Below are positions 27,293-36,937 of a stretch of 64,000 bases of DNA, one piece after another. The notes beneath the pieces were generated by a model. The model ran no database searches, had not been told where the DNA came from, and saw nothing but the letters and a program-made list of their open reading frames with translations. The position numbers and the translations under genes were made by a program. Location of the stretch: the NCBI RefSeq assembly GCF_004323845.1, contig NZ_QPGR01000003.1, forward strand, positions 1-64,000, read 5' to 3'. This stretch comes from Campylobacter novaezeelandiae. Lineage in GTDB: Bacteria; Campylobacterota; Campylobacteria; Campylobacterales; Campylobacteraceae. Numbering within the stretch: the first letter of the stretch is position 1; every line of letters begins with the position of its first letter.

Positions 27293-28363
27293 TTAAAAAA
27301 TCCCTTTTCTAAAAAGTCTTAAAAGTTCTATATTTATATAATAATTACTTCTACCCATTTTAATACACTCTAATATTCCTAAATTTTCACAAATTTTAAG
27401 ATATTTGGAAGCACTTTGTCTTGAAATGTCTAATTTTTTTATTAAAAAATCTATCTTTGTATAAGGATGAGAAAACAAAAGCTCAACAAAATCTTTACTA
27501 TAAAAATTTGTTTTATTTTGTAAAATTTCACCTACATTAGACATCATTTTTTCTATCTTAATAATAGTTTCAATAGTTTTTACAGCGGTTTGCTCTATGC
27601 CTTTAAGTATATATTCTATCCACTCTAAAATCGCCCCTTCATCGCGCACTTTTTGCAAAAGCTTATAATACTCATCTTTATTTTTTACTATGTAAGCACT
27701 AAGATATAAAATAGGAAAGTCCAAAAGTCCTTTATATACTAAATAAAGTATATTTATAATCCTACCCGTTCTGCCATTGCCATCATAAAAAGGATGAATG
27801 CTTTCAAATTGATAATGTATAATTGCCATCTTTACTAAAAAATCAAATTCATCTAAACTATCATCGTTAATGTATAGTTCCAAATTTCCCATAAGTTCCT
27901 GTATATCATTAGGATTTTGGGGTGGTATGTGTTTAACTTCTCCTGTGGTACGATTTTTAAGCATAGTTCCACTTTGTTTTCTAAAACCTGCATTATTTCT
28001 TTCTAATCTTTTTTGAATTTCTAAAATATGTCCATTTCTTAATAATTGCTCTTTTTTTAATAACTCATATCCTTTTTTCAAAGCACTTTCATAATCTTTC
28101 ACTTCTTTTGCTGCTCTTGTGAGTTTGTTTTCATCAACATCAGATAAAAAAAGTTCATCATGTGTTGTGATGATATTTTCTATCTCACTCGAATCTTTTG
28201 CTTCTTGTAAAATCAAAGCATTGATTAAAATACTTGGATTTGGTATGCTTTTACTAAGTCCATTTAACTCTGCTAATTTTCTAGAAGCTCTAATAGTAAA
28301 TTTATAAATATTTGCATTTAATTCTATATTTAAAGGCAATTTTTGAGGTATAAATTCTTTCAT
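27293..28363 (-). CDS. Fic-domain protein with C-terminal winged helix (RloF-like)
   Basis: This is a 356-residue protein. HPFYDGNGRTGRIINILYL is the full AMPylation active-site motif HxFx(D/E)GNGRxxR. Upstream SSEIEN matches the N-terminal inhibitory (S/T)xxx(E)(G/N) helix of class II Fic enzymes. The last about 90 residues form a winged helix (KKLDISRQSASKYLKICENLG), so it may also bind DNA. Fic-like genes are known inside Campylobacter type I loci. Its start faces a regular array of inverted half-sites (28375-28483) that could be its own operator. It is intact. Confidence 0.9.
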   Translation of the reverse strand: MKEFIPQKLPLNIELNANIYKFTIRASRKLAELNGLSKSIPNPSILINALILQEAKDSSEIENIITTHDELFLSDVDENKLTRAAKEVKDYESALKKGYELLKKEQLLRNGHILEIQKRLERNNAGFRKQSGTMLKNRTTGEVKHIPPQNPNDIQELMGNLELYINDDSLDEFDFLVKMAIIHYQFESIHPFYDGNGRTGRIINILYLVYKGLLDFPILYLSAYIVKNKDEYYKLLQKVRDEGAILEWIEYILKGIEQTAVKTIETIIKIEKMMSNVGEILQNKTNFYSKDFVELLFSHPYTKIDFLIKKLDISRQSASKYLKICENLGILECIKMGRSNYYINIELLRLFRKGIF

Positions 28364-28374
28364 AATTTTCCAAT

Positions 28375-28483
28375 ATGTTAATTTTTTCTAAAAATTTTAA
28401 CATTATAAAAAAATATGTTAAAAAAATCAAAAATTTTTAACATGTCAAGCTGATGTGTTAAAATTTGGTAAATTTTTTAACAT
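28375..28483. repeat. Six alternating 9-bp half-sites at exact 20-bp spacing
   Basis: ATGTTAAAA or its complement TTTTAACAT occurs at 28375 (ATGTTAATT, two mismatches), 28395, 28415, 28435, 28455 (GTGTTAAAA, one mismatch) and 28475. Orientation alternates every time and starts are exactly 20 bp apart. The block fills the gap between hsdS and the Fic gene and touches the hsdS stop. Alternating dyads near two helical turns apart look like a cooperative operator array. Confidence 0.85.
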
Positions 28484-29661
28484 TATAATTCTCCCTTAAA
28501 AGCTTTATCAAGCAAGGATTGTTTAAGTTCTTGTAAATCTTTTATCTGTGTTTGATAATTTTGCTTTAAATTTTTTATATTTAAAGAAAGTTCATCTAAA
28601 TACGAAACGATTTGCTCTTGTTCTTTTAGTGGAGGAAGTGCAATAGGGCATTTTTCCAGAATATTTAAATTTAATTTGGCAGTATGTGTTCCACCGCCAA
28701 CTTTATTATTAATCCACCCTTCAATAAAATAAGAATTTAAAAAATAAGCCAAATAATCACTTATGATTTTAACTTTTGGTTTTAAAAGCCCCAAACTGAC
28801 GAAAATACTAAATTCAAATTCTAAAGAAATTTTTATAGCTTTTCCTAAAGTTCCAATACGACAAATTAAAATATCTCCAAATTCTGGTTTAGCTCTTTTT
28901 ATAAGCTTATTATGTTCTTCTAGTGAAATATATTTTACATCACTTAAATCAAAAAAACCTTTAGAAATATTTTTTACAGATAAAAAAGGTATTCCATTTT
29001 CTATGTATTGCGGAGTTTTGTGAGCACCATCTGTAATATAACAAATTTCACCTAAGCTTTTCCATTCCCAATTTTGCGGAAGTTGATAATTTTCCTTAGC
29101 ATTGTCTTTTAAAGGATTAAAAGCTTTTTGCAATGCACTTTGCATTAATTCATCTAAATTTAGCAAATCCTGCTCTAAAACTTTTATACTCTCATCTATA
29201 TTTGCAAAACTCTCATCTAAAATCCCTGCTATCCTTTCTTGCTCTTTAAGGGGTGGAATACTGAAGTATTTTGTTTGAGCACACTAAAATGCCTTCGATA
29301 TCCTAATAATGGAATTTCTTTGTATAATAGTTGAAAAAATAAAAATTTTGTATTAAATCTTTCTATGTCTTTATTTAATAATATTTTACCCCATCTGCAC
29401 CAACAATAAAATCAAAATCTATAAATTTTAAAACCCTAATGTGATCGCCAAAAATTATGCATGGTTATTACAATTATTTATTTTAAATACTTTTTCATAA
29501 TTATTTGAATATCCAATAATAAATTTTTTAGATTGATCTATTATGGGTATACAACCTTTGTTTAAATAATCCTTAGTATTTAATTGATAATTTTTAGAAC
29601 TTGGGCTGTAAAAAATATTATCGAAATTAAAATTCTTCCAACCCTGCGGTAAATTTGTCAT
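28483..29661 (-). pseudogene. hsdS: Type I specificity subunit HsdS, first half broken by frameshifts
   Basis: An ATG at 29661 opens the first target-recognition domain (TNLPQGWKNFNFDNIFYS) but ends at 29455. FGDHIRVLKFIDFDFIVGAD, then RFNTKFLFFQLLYKE, then PPLKEQERIAGILDE continue in changing frames, so at least three shifts lie between 29166 and 29460. From 29166 an intact 227-codon frame follows. It holds half of the central conserved region, the second recognition domain and its closing coiled coil (PPLKEQEQIVSYLDE). The intact half might be made alone from the ATG at 29166; half-HsdS proteins can dimerise. As a full subunit it is dead. Confidence 0.85.
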
Positions 29662-29662
29662 T

Positions 29663-31765
29663 TTATTTTCCTAATCCATCATAAAAATAATTTAATATAT
29701 AGTCTTCAAAATCATCGTAAAGATTATTTTCTTTTAATATATTAATTATATCACCAGTTGTATATTCTTTAAATTTATCTAGTACTTGCTCTAGTGTTAA
29801 TTCTTTATTTTCAAAATCTATAAATTTGCATTCATGAAGTTTTTTAGAAATAATTCTAGGCAACCCAAATTCTTCAAGAGTATATACCACAGATGGTAAA
29901 AAAGCATTTGAAAGTTTTGCAACAAAACTTGAAATATCTATCCACTTTTCAGGATAAAGTATCTTTTGCAAAATGTTAATATCAGAAAATAACGATGCAA
30001 CTTTAAAAGCCACATGGTTTTCAAATTTAAAAAAATCATCTAAATCAATTTGCATATCTTTAATAAGTTCTGGCAATGGTTTAATCCAATTTCGTGATAT
30101 TTTTTTTACTAACTCAACATTATTAATATCATTAATATTTTTACAATGAAACTCTCTTATAGTTGCAATTTTAGACAATATATACCATTTATCCGGTTCA
30201 TCATTAAATAAATATGTAAAAATTTCACTATTAAAATCTTCACTTTGTAGTATTTGAATTATTTTTATAATAACTTCTAAATCATTTTTCAGTGAAGCTT
30301 CTTTTTTAAGCAAATTGAATTTATCTTTTCCTATTAATTTTATTATTTTTAGTTGATTATTTTCAACTTCTACTTGTATATTATTCGGAATTTCATTGTT
30401 TATTTCATCATTAATAGACAAAGATTCTGATTTGATTTCTACATCTAATATTTTTTCTTGATTATTATCTTCATTTGGAGATTCAAATAAATATACTTCA
30501 CCTATAAAATATTTAAACATTCTTCCGCTTCTGCCTATAATATTTTTATAAGTCAAATGGTTTATAATTTTTGATCCATTTTTATTATCCCATAAAATAA
30601 GATTTTTTGCTGGAATATTAATTCCCTCTATTAAAGAAGAGGTGGAAATGATAGTTTTTAACAAATCCTTTTCATCAAATAGTTTTACTTGCAATTGTGA
30701 TAGGCATCTATGAAGCTTTCCATGATGTATCCCTATACCAATTTTTAATGCATCATTAAGGTAATGCTTTCCATAATATTTTGATAGCCATTTTGAAAAA
30801 TTTTCTAATAAAGTATTTGAATTTTCTATAACATCATTTTTTGATAAAATAGTATAAACATTCTTTATACTATTTTGACTTTTAGTATAAACTAGAGTTT
30901 TTTCGTCTCTTTTTATTATATCTATAATTTTTTGTTCTTTTTTAAAATTTTGCTCCTTGTAGCATTTATTAATATTGATAAAAACAGTATTAAAATTCAG
31001 GCATTCAAATTCCATTCCTTCACAAAGAATACTATTTTTATTATTTATCTTATCTATATTAGGGCAAACATAATATCTTTGACTGGAGATATTTGTGTAT
31101 TTCAAAATAGCATTTTGCAATGGGGCAAATCTTTCATTTTCGTATTCTTTTGATATCTTATAAAACTCATCAACAATAAAAAAATCAAGCCTTATATTTT
31201 CTTTGCGAATAAATAAAAAATATTCAACTGCTCTTTCTGGAGAAAAAATAAAGATATTATTATTTTCAAGATCGGTTTGTTGTGTAGTTGTAATTATTTT
31301 ATAGTCGTAAAATTTCTTTACAAGTCTTCTTCTTATCTCATCCAATAAAGAAATGGTAGGTACAATGATTAGTATATTTTTTGGTTTTTTTATAGCTATT
31401 AAAGCATCAATAATAAAACTTTTGCCAAAGCTTGTTGGAGCAGATAAAATAAGACTATCATTACTTAAAAGTCTTTTTAAAACCCTTGATTGCTCCCTAT
31501 GTAAAACCTTTGGTTCATCTTCTCCTATATTTGTTTTAAAACATTCTAGTAAGAATCTATCTTCTAAAATTGAAGTGGATTGATTCATATAAGGATATAA
31601 ACCAAATTGCCTGATGAGATGATTTAGTATAGGTGGATATAAAGCTTTATCTTGAATTTCATCAAGCAAGTAAAAAAGCCCTCTCTTAGCCTCTGTTTCT
31701 TTGTTGTTATCATTTAAAATTTCATATATTTCTACACATTTATCAAAAATTTGCTCACTAGTCAT
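29663..31765 (-). CDS. hamB: Hachiman defence helicase HamB
   Basis: This is a 700-residue superfamily 2 helicase. LHREQSRVLKRLL precedes Walker A SAPTSFGKSF; FIVDEFYKIS is motif II; ISTSSLIEGINIP and NIIGRSGRMF are motifs V and VI. The C-terminal third is a helical domain without a known motif. An SF2 helicase directly following a DUF1837 gene is the Hachiman anti-phage pair. HamB senses and translocates on DNA and controls the HamA nuclease. The ATG at 31765 overlaps the hamA stop by 8 bases. The frame is intact. It sits between hsdS and hsdR. Confidence 0.88.
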   Translation of the reverse strand: MTSEQIFDKCVEIYEILNDNNKETEAKRGLFYLLDEIQDKALYPPILNHLIRQFGLYPYMNQSTSILEDRFLLECFKTNIGEDEPKVLHREQSRVLKRLLSNDSLILSAPTSFGKSFIIDALIAIKKPKNILIIVPTISLLDEIRRRLVKKFYDYKIITTTQQTDLENNNIFIFSPERAVEYFLFIRKENIRLDFFIVDEFYKISKEYENERFAPLQNAILKYTNISSQRYYVCPNIDKINNKNSILCEGMEFECLNFNTVFININKCYKEQNFKKEQKIIDIIKRDEKTLVYTKSQNSIKNVYTILSKNDVIENSNTLLENFSKWLSKYYGKHYLNDALKIGIGIHHGKLHRCLSQLQVKLFDEKDLLKTIISTSSLIEGINIPAKNLILWDNKNGSKIINHLTYKNIIGRSGRMFKYFIGEVYLFESPNEDNNQEKILDVEIKSESLSINDEINNEIPNNIQVEVENNQLKIIKLIGKDKFNLLKKEASLKNDLEVIIKIIQILQSEDFNSEIFTYLFNDEPDKWYILSKIATIREFHCKNINDINNVELVKKISRNWIKPLPELIKDMQIDLDDFFKFENHVAFKVASLFSDINILQKILYPEKWIDISSFVAKLSNAFLPSVVYTLEEFGLPRIISKKLHECKFIDFENKELTLEQVLDKFKEYTTGDIINILKENNLYDDFEDYILNYFYDGLGK

Positions 31766-32700
31766 TTGAAAAGGCTCCTAAATTTTTAATGAAGTCATTT
31801 TCTATTTTATTTTTTTCAGGTACAGGAAATAAGATAATATGAAATTTTATTTCATGTATGTTGTGTATACTACCTAATTTTTCAGCAATTTTTTTAATTA
31901 TTATTTTTGCTTGGTCTTTGTGAAAATTTGCTATTTTTTGTTTATATTCTTCTGATAATTCATCGTACTGATTAGTTATATAGCACTGATAAATAATTGA
32001 TATAGGAATATGTAAAATTTTTTTTAATTCATCCATAGAAGCTTCTTGTTTTAAAATCTTTTTAATCTTGTTAATATTTTTTTCGGAAATTTCATCTTTT
32101 TTATCTTTCATATATAACTCTAAATCATTTAAATTGGTAATAATAGACTTTTCTTTATTTAATTTATTTTTTTGTAAAAGTTCTTGAATAGATTCAATAG
32201 CCTCATCAATTGCACTTTTTATATTTGTATAAATTTTAGATTCACCTAGCCATAAATGGCATTCTTGATTTTCTATAGTTAGATGAACACTATCTGCACC
32301 TTTTGCATAATCATTGGTATTTTGTTTATAAAAAATCTTAGGCACAATAGGTAAAGCGTTATAGTATTTCTTCATAATACCATAAAGAAAAATTTCTCCT
32401 ATTTCTCCTTTTTTTTTTATTTAAATTTTTAATAGATTGTTTTATTAGGGAATATGATCTTTCTCCTAAGGCTTCTCTCTCTTTTTTTGATAAAGCAGTC
32501 TCAGCTAATGTATCCATTATATAATCATTAAATTTCTCAAATCTCCACTTACCTTCCTCATAATCATTAATTAAAGATAATAAAAATCTACTGCACGAAT
32601 CATCAATTGCAGAATCAAGGCAAATCTCAAAAGTAACATCATTTTTATTTTTCACATAGGTATTTATTATTGTTATATTTTCTATCTCTTTATCCTGCAT
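31758..32700 (-). pseudogene. hamA: Hachiman nuclease HamA (DUF1837), frameshifted at a poly-A tract
   Basis: The ATG at 32700 (after AAGGAAGATTT, overlapping the hsdR end by 11 bases) starts a DUF1837 N-terminal part, which runs to SIKNLNKKK. Ten coding-strand A (32409-32418) then shift it to an early stop near 32359. The neighbouring frame continues GEIGEIFLYGIMKKYYNA, then GADSVHL and LWLGESKIY (predicted D...ExK nuclease site), to 31758. With nine A the frame is continuous at about 313 codons, the normal HamA size. It may be inactive, phase-variable, rescued by slippage on A10, or a base-count error. Confidence 0.85.
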
Positions 32701-34994
32701 AAATCTTCCTTTGCAAATCATCAAAACTTTGTTTTAGAATTTCTAAGCCACCAAATTCATTGGCCAATTCTCTTATATTGCCCAAAGAACTAAGCTCGAT
32801 TAAAGGAGCTAGCCCTTCATCAAAATCTTTTATGCCGTATTGTTGATATCTATCTAGTAAAAATTCTATAAATTTGATAGCCTTTTCTTTTTGGAAGCGT
32901 TTTAAAAACTCGCTATTTTCTACTTGCAAAACGCGTTCTTGTCTTGTTTTTATCTCGCTATTAAAGCTTAAATGTGCTAAAACATCATATATATCACAAT
33001 CTTTTTGAAAAATTTCTCTAAGATCTTTTAAAGCATCTTCATCAACTCCATCATTTGCAAGGGCTTTTAAAAATCTTTCTCTATTTTTTTGATCACTCCA
33101 AATTTCACGCAATTTTGCTTCATCATCATAATACTCACCAAGCTTTCCTATCAAAAATTCCAAAAACTCCTTAGTGCTAAGTGGCTTATCTTGTGCTCCT
33201 ACATAACTTGTTGTGATATCTAAAACCTTGAGTTTTGTGCCTTTTAGGTGTATGGTTACGCTCTTTTTCTCTTTGTTTTCTTCTTTTGTTTGTTTTGTAT
33301 GTTCTTTAATGATTTTTTCTTTTTCATCTTTTTCTTTTAACTCTTCTATTTTTTCACCATCCCATTTTGGATCATAAAAGAGCTTACTAACTCCGACAAA
33401 ATCAAAAATAGTAAAAAAGTCTTTACCTTCATAGACCCTAGTGCCACGCCCGATGATTTGCTTAAATTCTACTATAGAGCCTATATTTGCTAGCAATACT
33501 ATATTTCGCACATTTTTTGCATCTACTCCGGTTGTGAGCATTTTAGAGCTTGTTAGTATGACAGGATAGCTTTTATCATTATCTTGAAACAGTTTCAAAT
33601 ACTCAAGCCCTATTTTATCTTCATCGCTTGTAACTCTTATGCAATAATCATCTCTTTTAACACTTTTGTATTTATCTATAGCTCTTTTTATATCACTTGC
33701 GTGAGCTTGATTGACACAAAAGATGATAGTTTTATCCATAGAGTCTATAAGCTCTAAAATTTTTTTTAGCAATAAAGTCATTATAGTTTGGTAAAAAGAT
33801 ATTTCTTTCAAATTCACTTTGTTTATAAAAGCCTTTTTCAAGCTCACCTTGTATCAAATCATCGGGGTTATAAGTGTAGCCATCGCTCAAAGTTGTTTTT
33901 ATGAGTTTAACTTTATAAGGGGTTAAAAATCCATCTTCAATGCCACTTTTAAGACTATAGTCATAAACACTCTCACCAAAATACTCATAAGTGTCTATAT
34001 TTTCTTCTTTTTTTGGAGTGGCTGTTAAGCCAAGCTGAGTCGCATAAGAAAAATACTCAAGCACAGCTCTCCAGCTTCCTTCTTCATTTGCTCCACCTCT
34101 ATGACACTCATCAATGACAATAAGATCAAAAAAATCTTTTGGGTATTGAAGATAAAATTTACTCTCTTGTTCTTCTTGGATATTTTCTTGTTCTTTGGAA
34201 TTTGCAGCTAAGCTTTGATAAATCCCAAAGAAAACATTTGCATTTGTTATGATTTTTCCACCATTTTTCTTTATCTCTTCAGCACTGATTGCTTTACAAT
34301 CGCTTTCTATAGGATTAAATTCTCCTAAGGCTTGATCTCTTAAACTCACTCTATCGCATAAAAACAATATCTTAGGTTTTTGATCTTTGTTTTCTTTATT
34401 CCATCTTGCTTCAAGCAAGCGATAGCATAGATTAAAAGCTATGGTCGTCTTACCTGTGCCAGTAGCAAGAGTGAGTAAAATTCTATCTTTGCCATTGATT
34501 AAAGCCTCTATGACTTTATCTATGGCTATTTTTTGATAGTATCTTAATGTTTTTTGTGGTAGATATAATTCTCTTTGGGTTAAAAGTTTATATTGCCATT
34601 CTTTTAAGTTTCCATAGATTCTCTCAAAAAGTTCGCTTGGACTTGGAAATTTTTCTATATACTCACCTCTTGAAACTCTTAAATCGTATTCATAAATTTT
34701 ATCGCCATTACTGCTATAAACAAAGGGCACATTTAAGATTCTGGCATATTCTATGCCTTGAGTTAAGCCATCTAGAGCGTCTTTACTTTGTTTTTTAGCT
34801 TCTATGATGGCAAGATTGTTATTTTGAAATTTAAGCAAATAATCTGCAAATTTTCTCTTAGCTCTTTTATTGCCTATAAGTTTGCGACCATCGGTAAAAT
34901 AGTAATCTCTTATGATATTTTCTTCTTTCCATGAAGCTAATTTTAATTTTTCATCTATAAGTTTAGATCTTGTATCTTGTTCTGATAGCTGCAT
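32690..34994 (-). pseudogene. hsdR: Type I restriction endonuclease subunit HsdR, single frameshift
   Basis: From ATG 34994 the first part has the nuclease motif LAIIEAKKQ, Walker A LATGTGKTT and the DEAD-like box VIDECHRGG. It leaves frame at A8 (33760-33767 as T8 on the plus strand), where FIAKK is followed by a 10-residue off-frame tail. The second part, in the adjoining frame, resumes KILELIDSMDKTIIFCVN and has IIGRGTRVYEGKD (motif VI) and the C-terminal HsdR helical domain to 32690. Seven A would restore one protein of about 765 residues. Upstream ATG codons before 34994 lack a ribosome site. Confidence 0.88.
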
Positions 34995-35039
34995 TTTTAG
35001 CCCTAAAATGATTTTATAATGAAAAATATATTTTAACAT

Positions 35040-35355
35040 ATTGTAAATAAAAATCTTGCTTCTAAATTTGCTTGTATGCTAAATAATGATTGGTAAAGTT
35101 AAATCTAAAGCATAAGCAATCTATCAAGTTGTGATATAAGTTTAAGAATGTCAATATTGATTAAAAATATATTGCTAACATATGACTTCTTTGATTGGCG
35201 GTATTTAAATTTTTATATTTCCAATTAATTTTACTATTTGATTAAAATTTAATTAGCTTGAAAGTAGGGCTATGATTTTACCAAGAGAAAATGTTAGCTC
35301 TATTTATTTATACTTTTTTGCTATAATACTTTAAAATTAGATTAAAGAAGTTTTA
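35040..35355. other. Intergenic region without a recognisable gene
   Basis: This gap of about 316 bp between divergent hsdR and fdhD is AT-rich, with no open frame of meaningful length and no repeat or RNA structure that I can support, apart from the fdhD -10 box at its right end. It may contain the hsdR promoter on the minus strand. It could be decayed sequence, but I find no match to a protein family. Confidence 0.5.
35322..35327 (+). promoter_or_regulatory. -10 box for fdhD
   Basis: TATAAT preceded by a T-rich stretch ending TTTTTTGC is a near-ideal Campylobacter vegetative promoter. It places transcription start about 20 bp before the fdhD ATG at 35356. Confidence 0.65.
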
Positions 35356-36141
35356 ATGGATCCTTTATTTACAACACAGATTTTAAAATACAAAGGCGAT
35401 GAAGTTTTTACTTGTGATGATACTTTAGTCAGAGAAATCAAACTTGAGATTTTTGTCAATGATGAAAAAGTAGGAGCTTTAATGGCGACTCCTGTGGATG
35501 AACAAGCCTTAGCTATAGGGTACTTAATGAGTGAAAACATCATTGCTAAAACCAAAGATATTGAAAGCATAGAAAGCAAAGATGATGGTATGAGTGTGCA
35601 TATAAAAGCAAAGATTGATCAAGAAAATTTAGCTAAATTAAATGCACAAGGTGTAGTGATAAGCGGTTGTGGTAGAGCTCATACAGCAAATATTGATCCA
35701 AATGCTATTGAGGCAAGTAAGATTGCAAGTTCCACTAGCTTTAGCAAAGACGAAATTTTAAAACAAATGAGCGAATTTTATACTCAATGTGATCTTTATG
35801 AAAAAACAGGTTGTGTGCATACAGCAAAACTTTTTGTAGATGAAAATACCTTTTTTATAGGTGAAGATATAGCTCAACATAATACTATTGATAAAGCTTT
35901 AGGCAAGGCAAGACTTGCTGGGGTAGATTTAAGTCAATGTTTTTTAATGGTAAGTGGAAGACTTAGCTCTGAAATGGTTGCAAAGGCTGTTATGCATAAG
36001 ATTCCAATCCTTGTTTCAAGAACAGCACCTACTTGTCTAGGTGTAATGATAGCAAGAAAATTTAATTTAACACTTTGTGGTTTTGCAAGAGAAAATAAAA
36101 TCAATATTTATAGCGGGGAATTTAGAATTGATACAAAATAA
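35356..36141 (+). CDS. fdhD: Formate dehydrogenase sulfurtransferase FdhD
   Basis: This 261-residue protein delivers sulfur from a cysteine desulfurase to the Mo/W-bis-MGD cofactor of FdhA. VVISGCGRAHT lies in the N-terminal half. The sulfur-carrying loop is TGCVHTAKLF, with a single cysteine where E. coli has CxxC. VSGRLSSEMVAKAV and SRTAPTCLGVMIA form the cofactor-binding face. It is separated from the fdh operon by 15 kb here. It overlaps the ModE-like gene by about 14 bases. Confidence 0.93.
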   Translation: MDPLFTTQILKYKGDEVFTCDDTLVREIKLEIFVNDEKVGALMATPVDEQALAIGYLMSENIIAKTKDIESIESKDDGMSVHIKAKIDQENLAKLNAQGVVISGCGRAHTANIDPNAIEASKIASSTSFSKDEILKQMSEFYTQCDLYEKTGCVHTAKLFVDENTFFIGEDIAQHNTIDKALGKARLAGVDLSQCFLMVSGRLSSEMVAKAVMHKIPILVSRTAPTCLGVMIARKFNLTLCGFARENKINIYSGEFRIDTK

Positions 36142-36859
36142 ACAAATTGTTTCTTATATGAAAGAAATGTTAAACAGCAACGAAAGATTAGATTGTGGAA
36201 CAGCTTTTAAGATTGCTAAAAAATTTTCAAAAACTATTGAAGAAATAGGACAAATTGCCAACGAAAATAGCATTAAGATTGATAATTGCGAGTTGGGACA
36301 ATTTGGGCATTTAGATTTTGAAAAGGCAAAAATTGAGGTTTTAAAATCAATTGAACCTTATCTTGATGAAAAACGTCGTATTTTTTGTAGCAAAGCAAGA
36401 GAAGTTGCTAAAGAAGGTTGTGGATTAAAAGCGATGCGCTCAGCATTGAAAACTTATAAAGTTGATGTAAAGTATTGTAAACTTGGTTGTTTTAAAGAAA
36501 AAAAGGGAAAACAATTTATAGTTAGAACTAAGACATGGATTGAAAATGCTGATGGAGATTTGCTTTTTGGCAAAGGAAAAACAGAGCTTCTTGAGCTTAT
36601 AGGGCAAACAGGAAGTCTTTTAAATGCTTCAAAACTTATGGGAATAAATTATAAAAAAGCTTGGATGCATTTACAGATTTTACAAAAAAATTCTCAAGAG
36701 ATTTTAGTAAGCTCAAAACAAGGACGATCGAAACAATCTGGAACAAAATTAACTCCTAAAGCTATAGAACTTATGGAAAATTTTGGTATTTTGCAAAAAG
36801 ATATAGAAGAGTATGCTAATAAACGTTTTAAAGAATTATTTCTTAGTAAGAAAAAATAA
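36128..36859 (+). CDS. modE: ModE-like molybdate/tungstate-responsive regulator
   Basis: The C-terminal about 110 residues form a ModE/LysR-type winged helix (ELIGQTGSLLNASKLMGINY, then AWMHLQILQKN). The N-terminal half is a separate conserved domain with cysteines (DYNCELGQ-like, EGCGLKAMRSAL) and not the usual C-terminal molbindin pair. It would sense Mo/W and control its transport or cofactor enzymes. I use TTG 36128, inside the fdhD end and behind GGGGAA; ATG 36158 is the alternative but has no ribosome site. Its position after fdhD fits a role in formate dehydrogenase cofactor supply. Confidence 0.75.
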   Translation: MIQNKQIVSYMKEMLNSNERLDCGTAFKIAKKFSKTIEEIGQIANENSIKIDNCELGQFGHLDFEKAKIEVLKSIEPYLDEKRRIFCSKAREVAKEGCGLKAMRSALKTYKVDVKYCKLGCFKEKKGKQFIVRTKTWIENADGDLLFGKGKTELLELIGQTGSLLNASKLMGINYKKAWMHLQILQKNSQEILVSSKQGRSKQSGTKLTPKAIELMENFGILQKDIEEYANKRFKELFLSKKK

Positions 36860-36895
36860 TATTTCATTTTAAGCTTTTTTTGCTTTTTATTGCTA

Positions 36896-36901
36896 TATAA
36901 T
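36896..36901 (+). promoter_or_regulatory. -10 box for the chemoreceptor gene
   Basis: TATAAT in TTGCTATATAATTTAGGG, 37 bp before the ATG at 36938, with T-rich sequence immediately upstream as in Campylobacter vegetative promoters. Confidence 0.55.
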
Positions 36902-36937
36902 TTAGGGTTGTAAATATTAGTTTTACTGGAGGAAATA

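Noticed and set aside
28375..28483. The 20-bp periodic block considered as a CRISPR array
   Set aside because: The shared units are only 9 bp, alternate in orientation and have 11-bp intervals, which fits operator half-sites and not CRISPR repeats.
25802..35000. Type I/Hachiman region considered as prophage or integrative element
   Set aside because: No integrase, attachment repeats, tRNA target or phage structural genes are visible.
35040..35355. Gap before fdhD considered as a dehydrogenase pseudogene
   Set aside because: No stretch in any frame gave recognisable family sequence.
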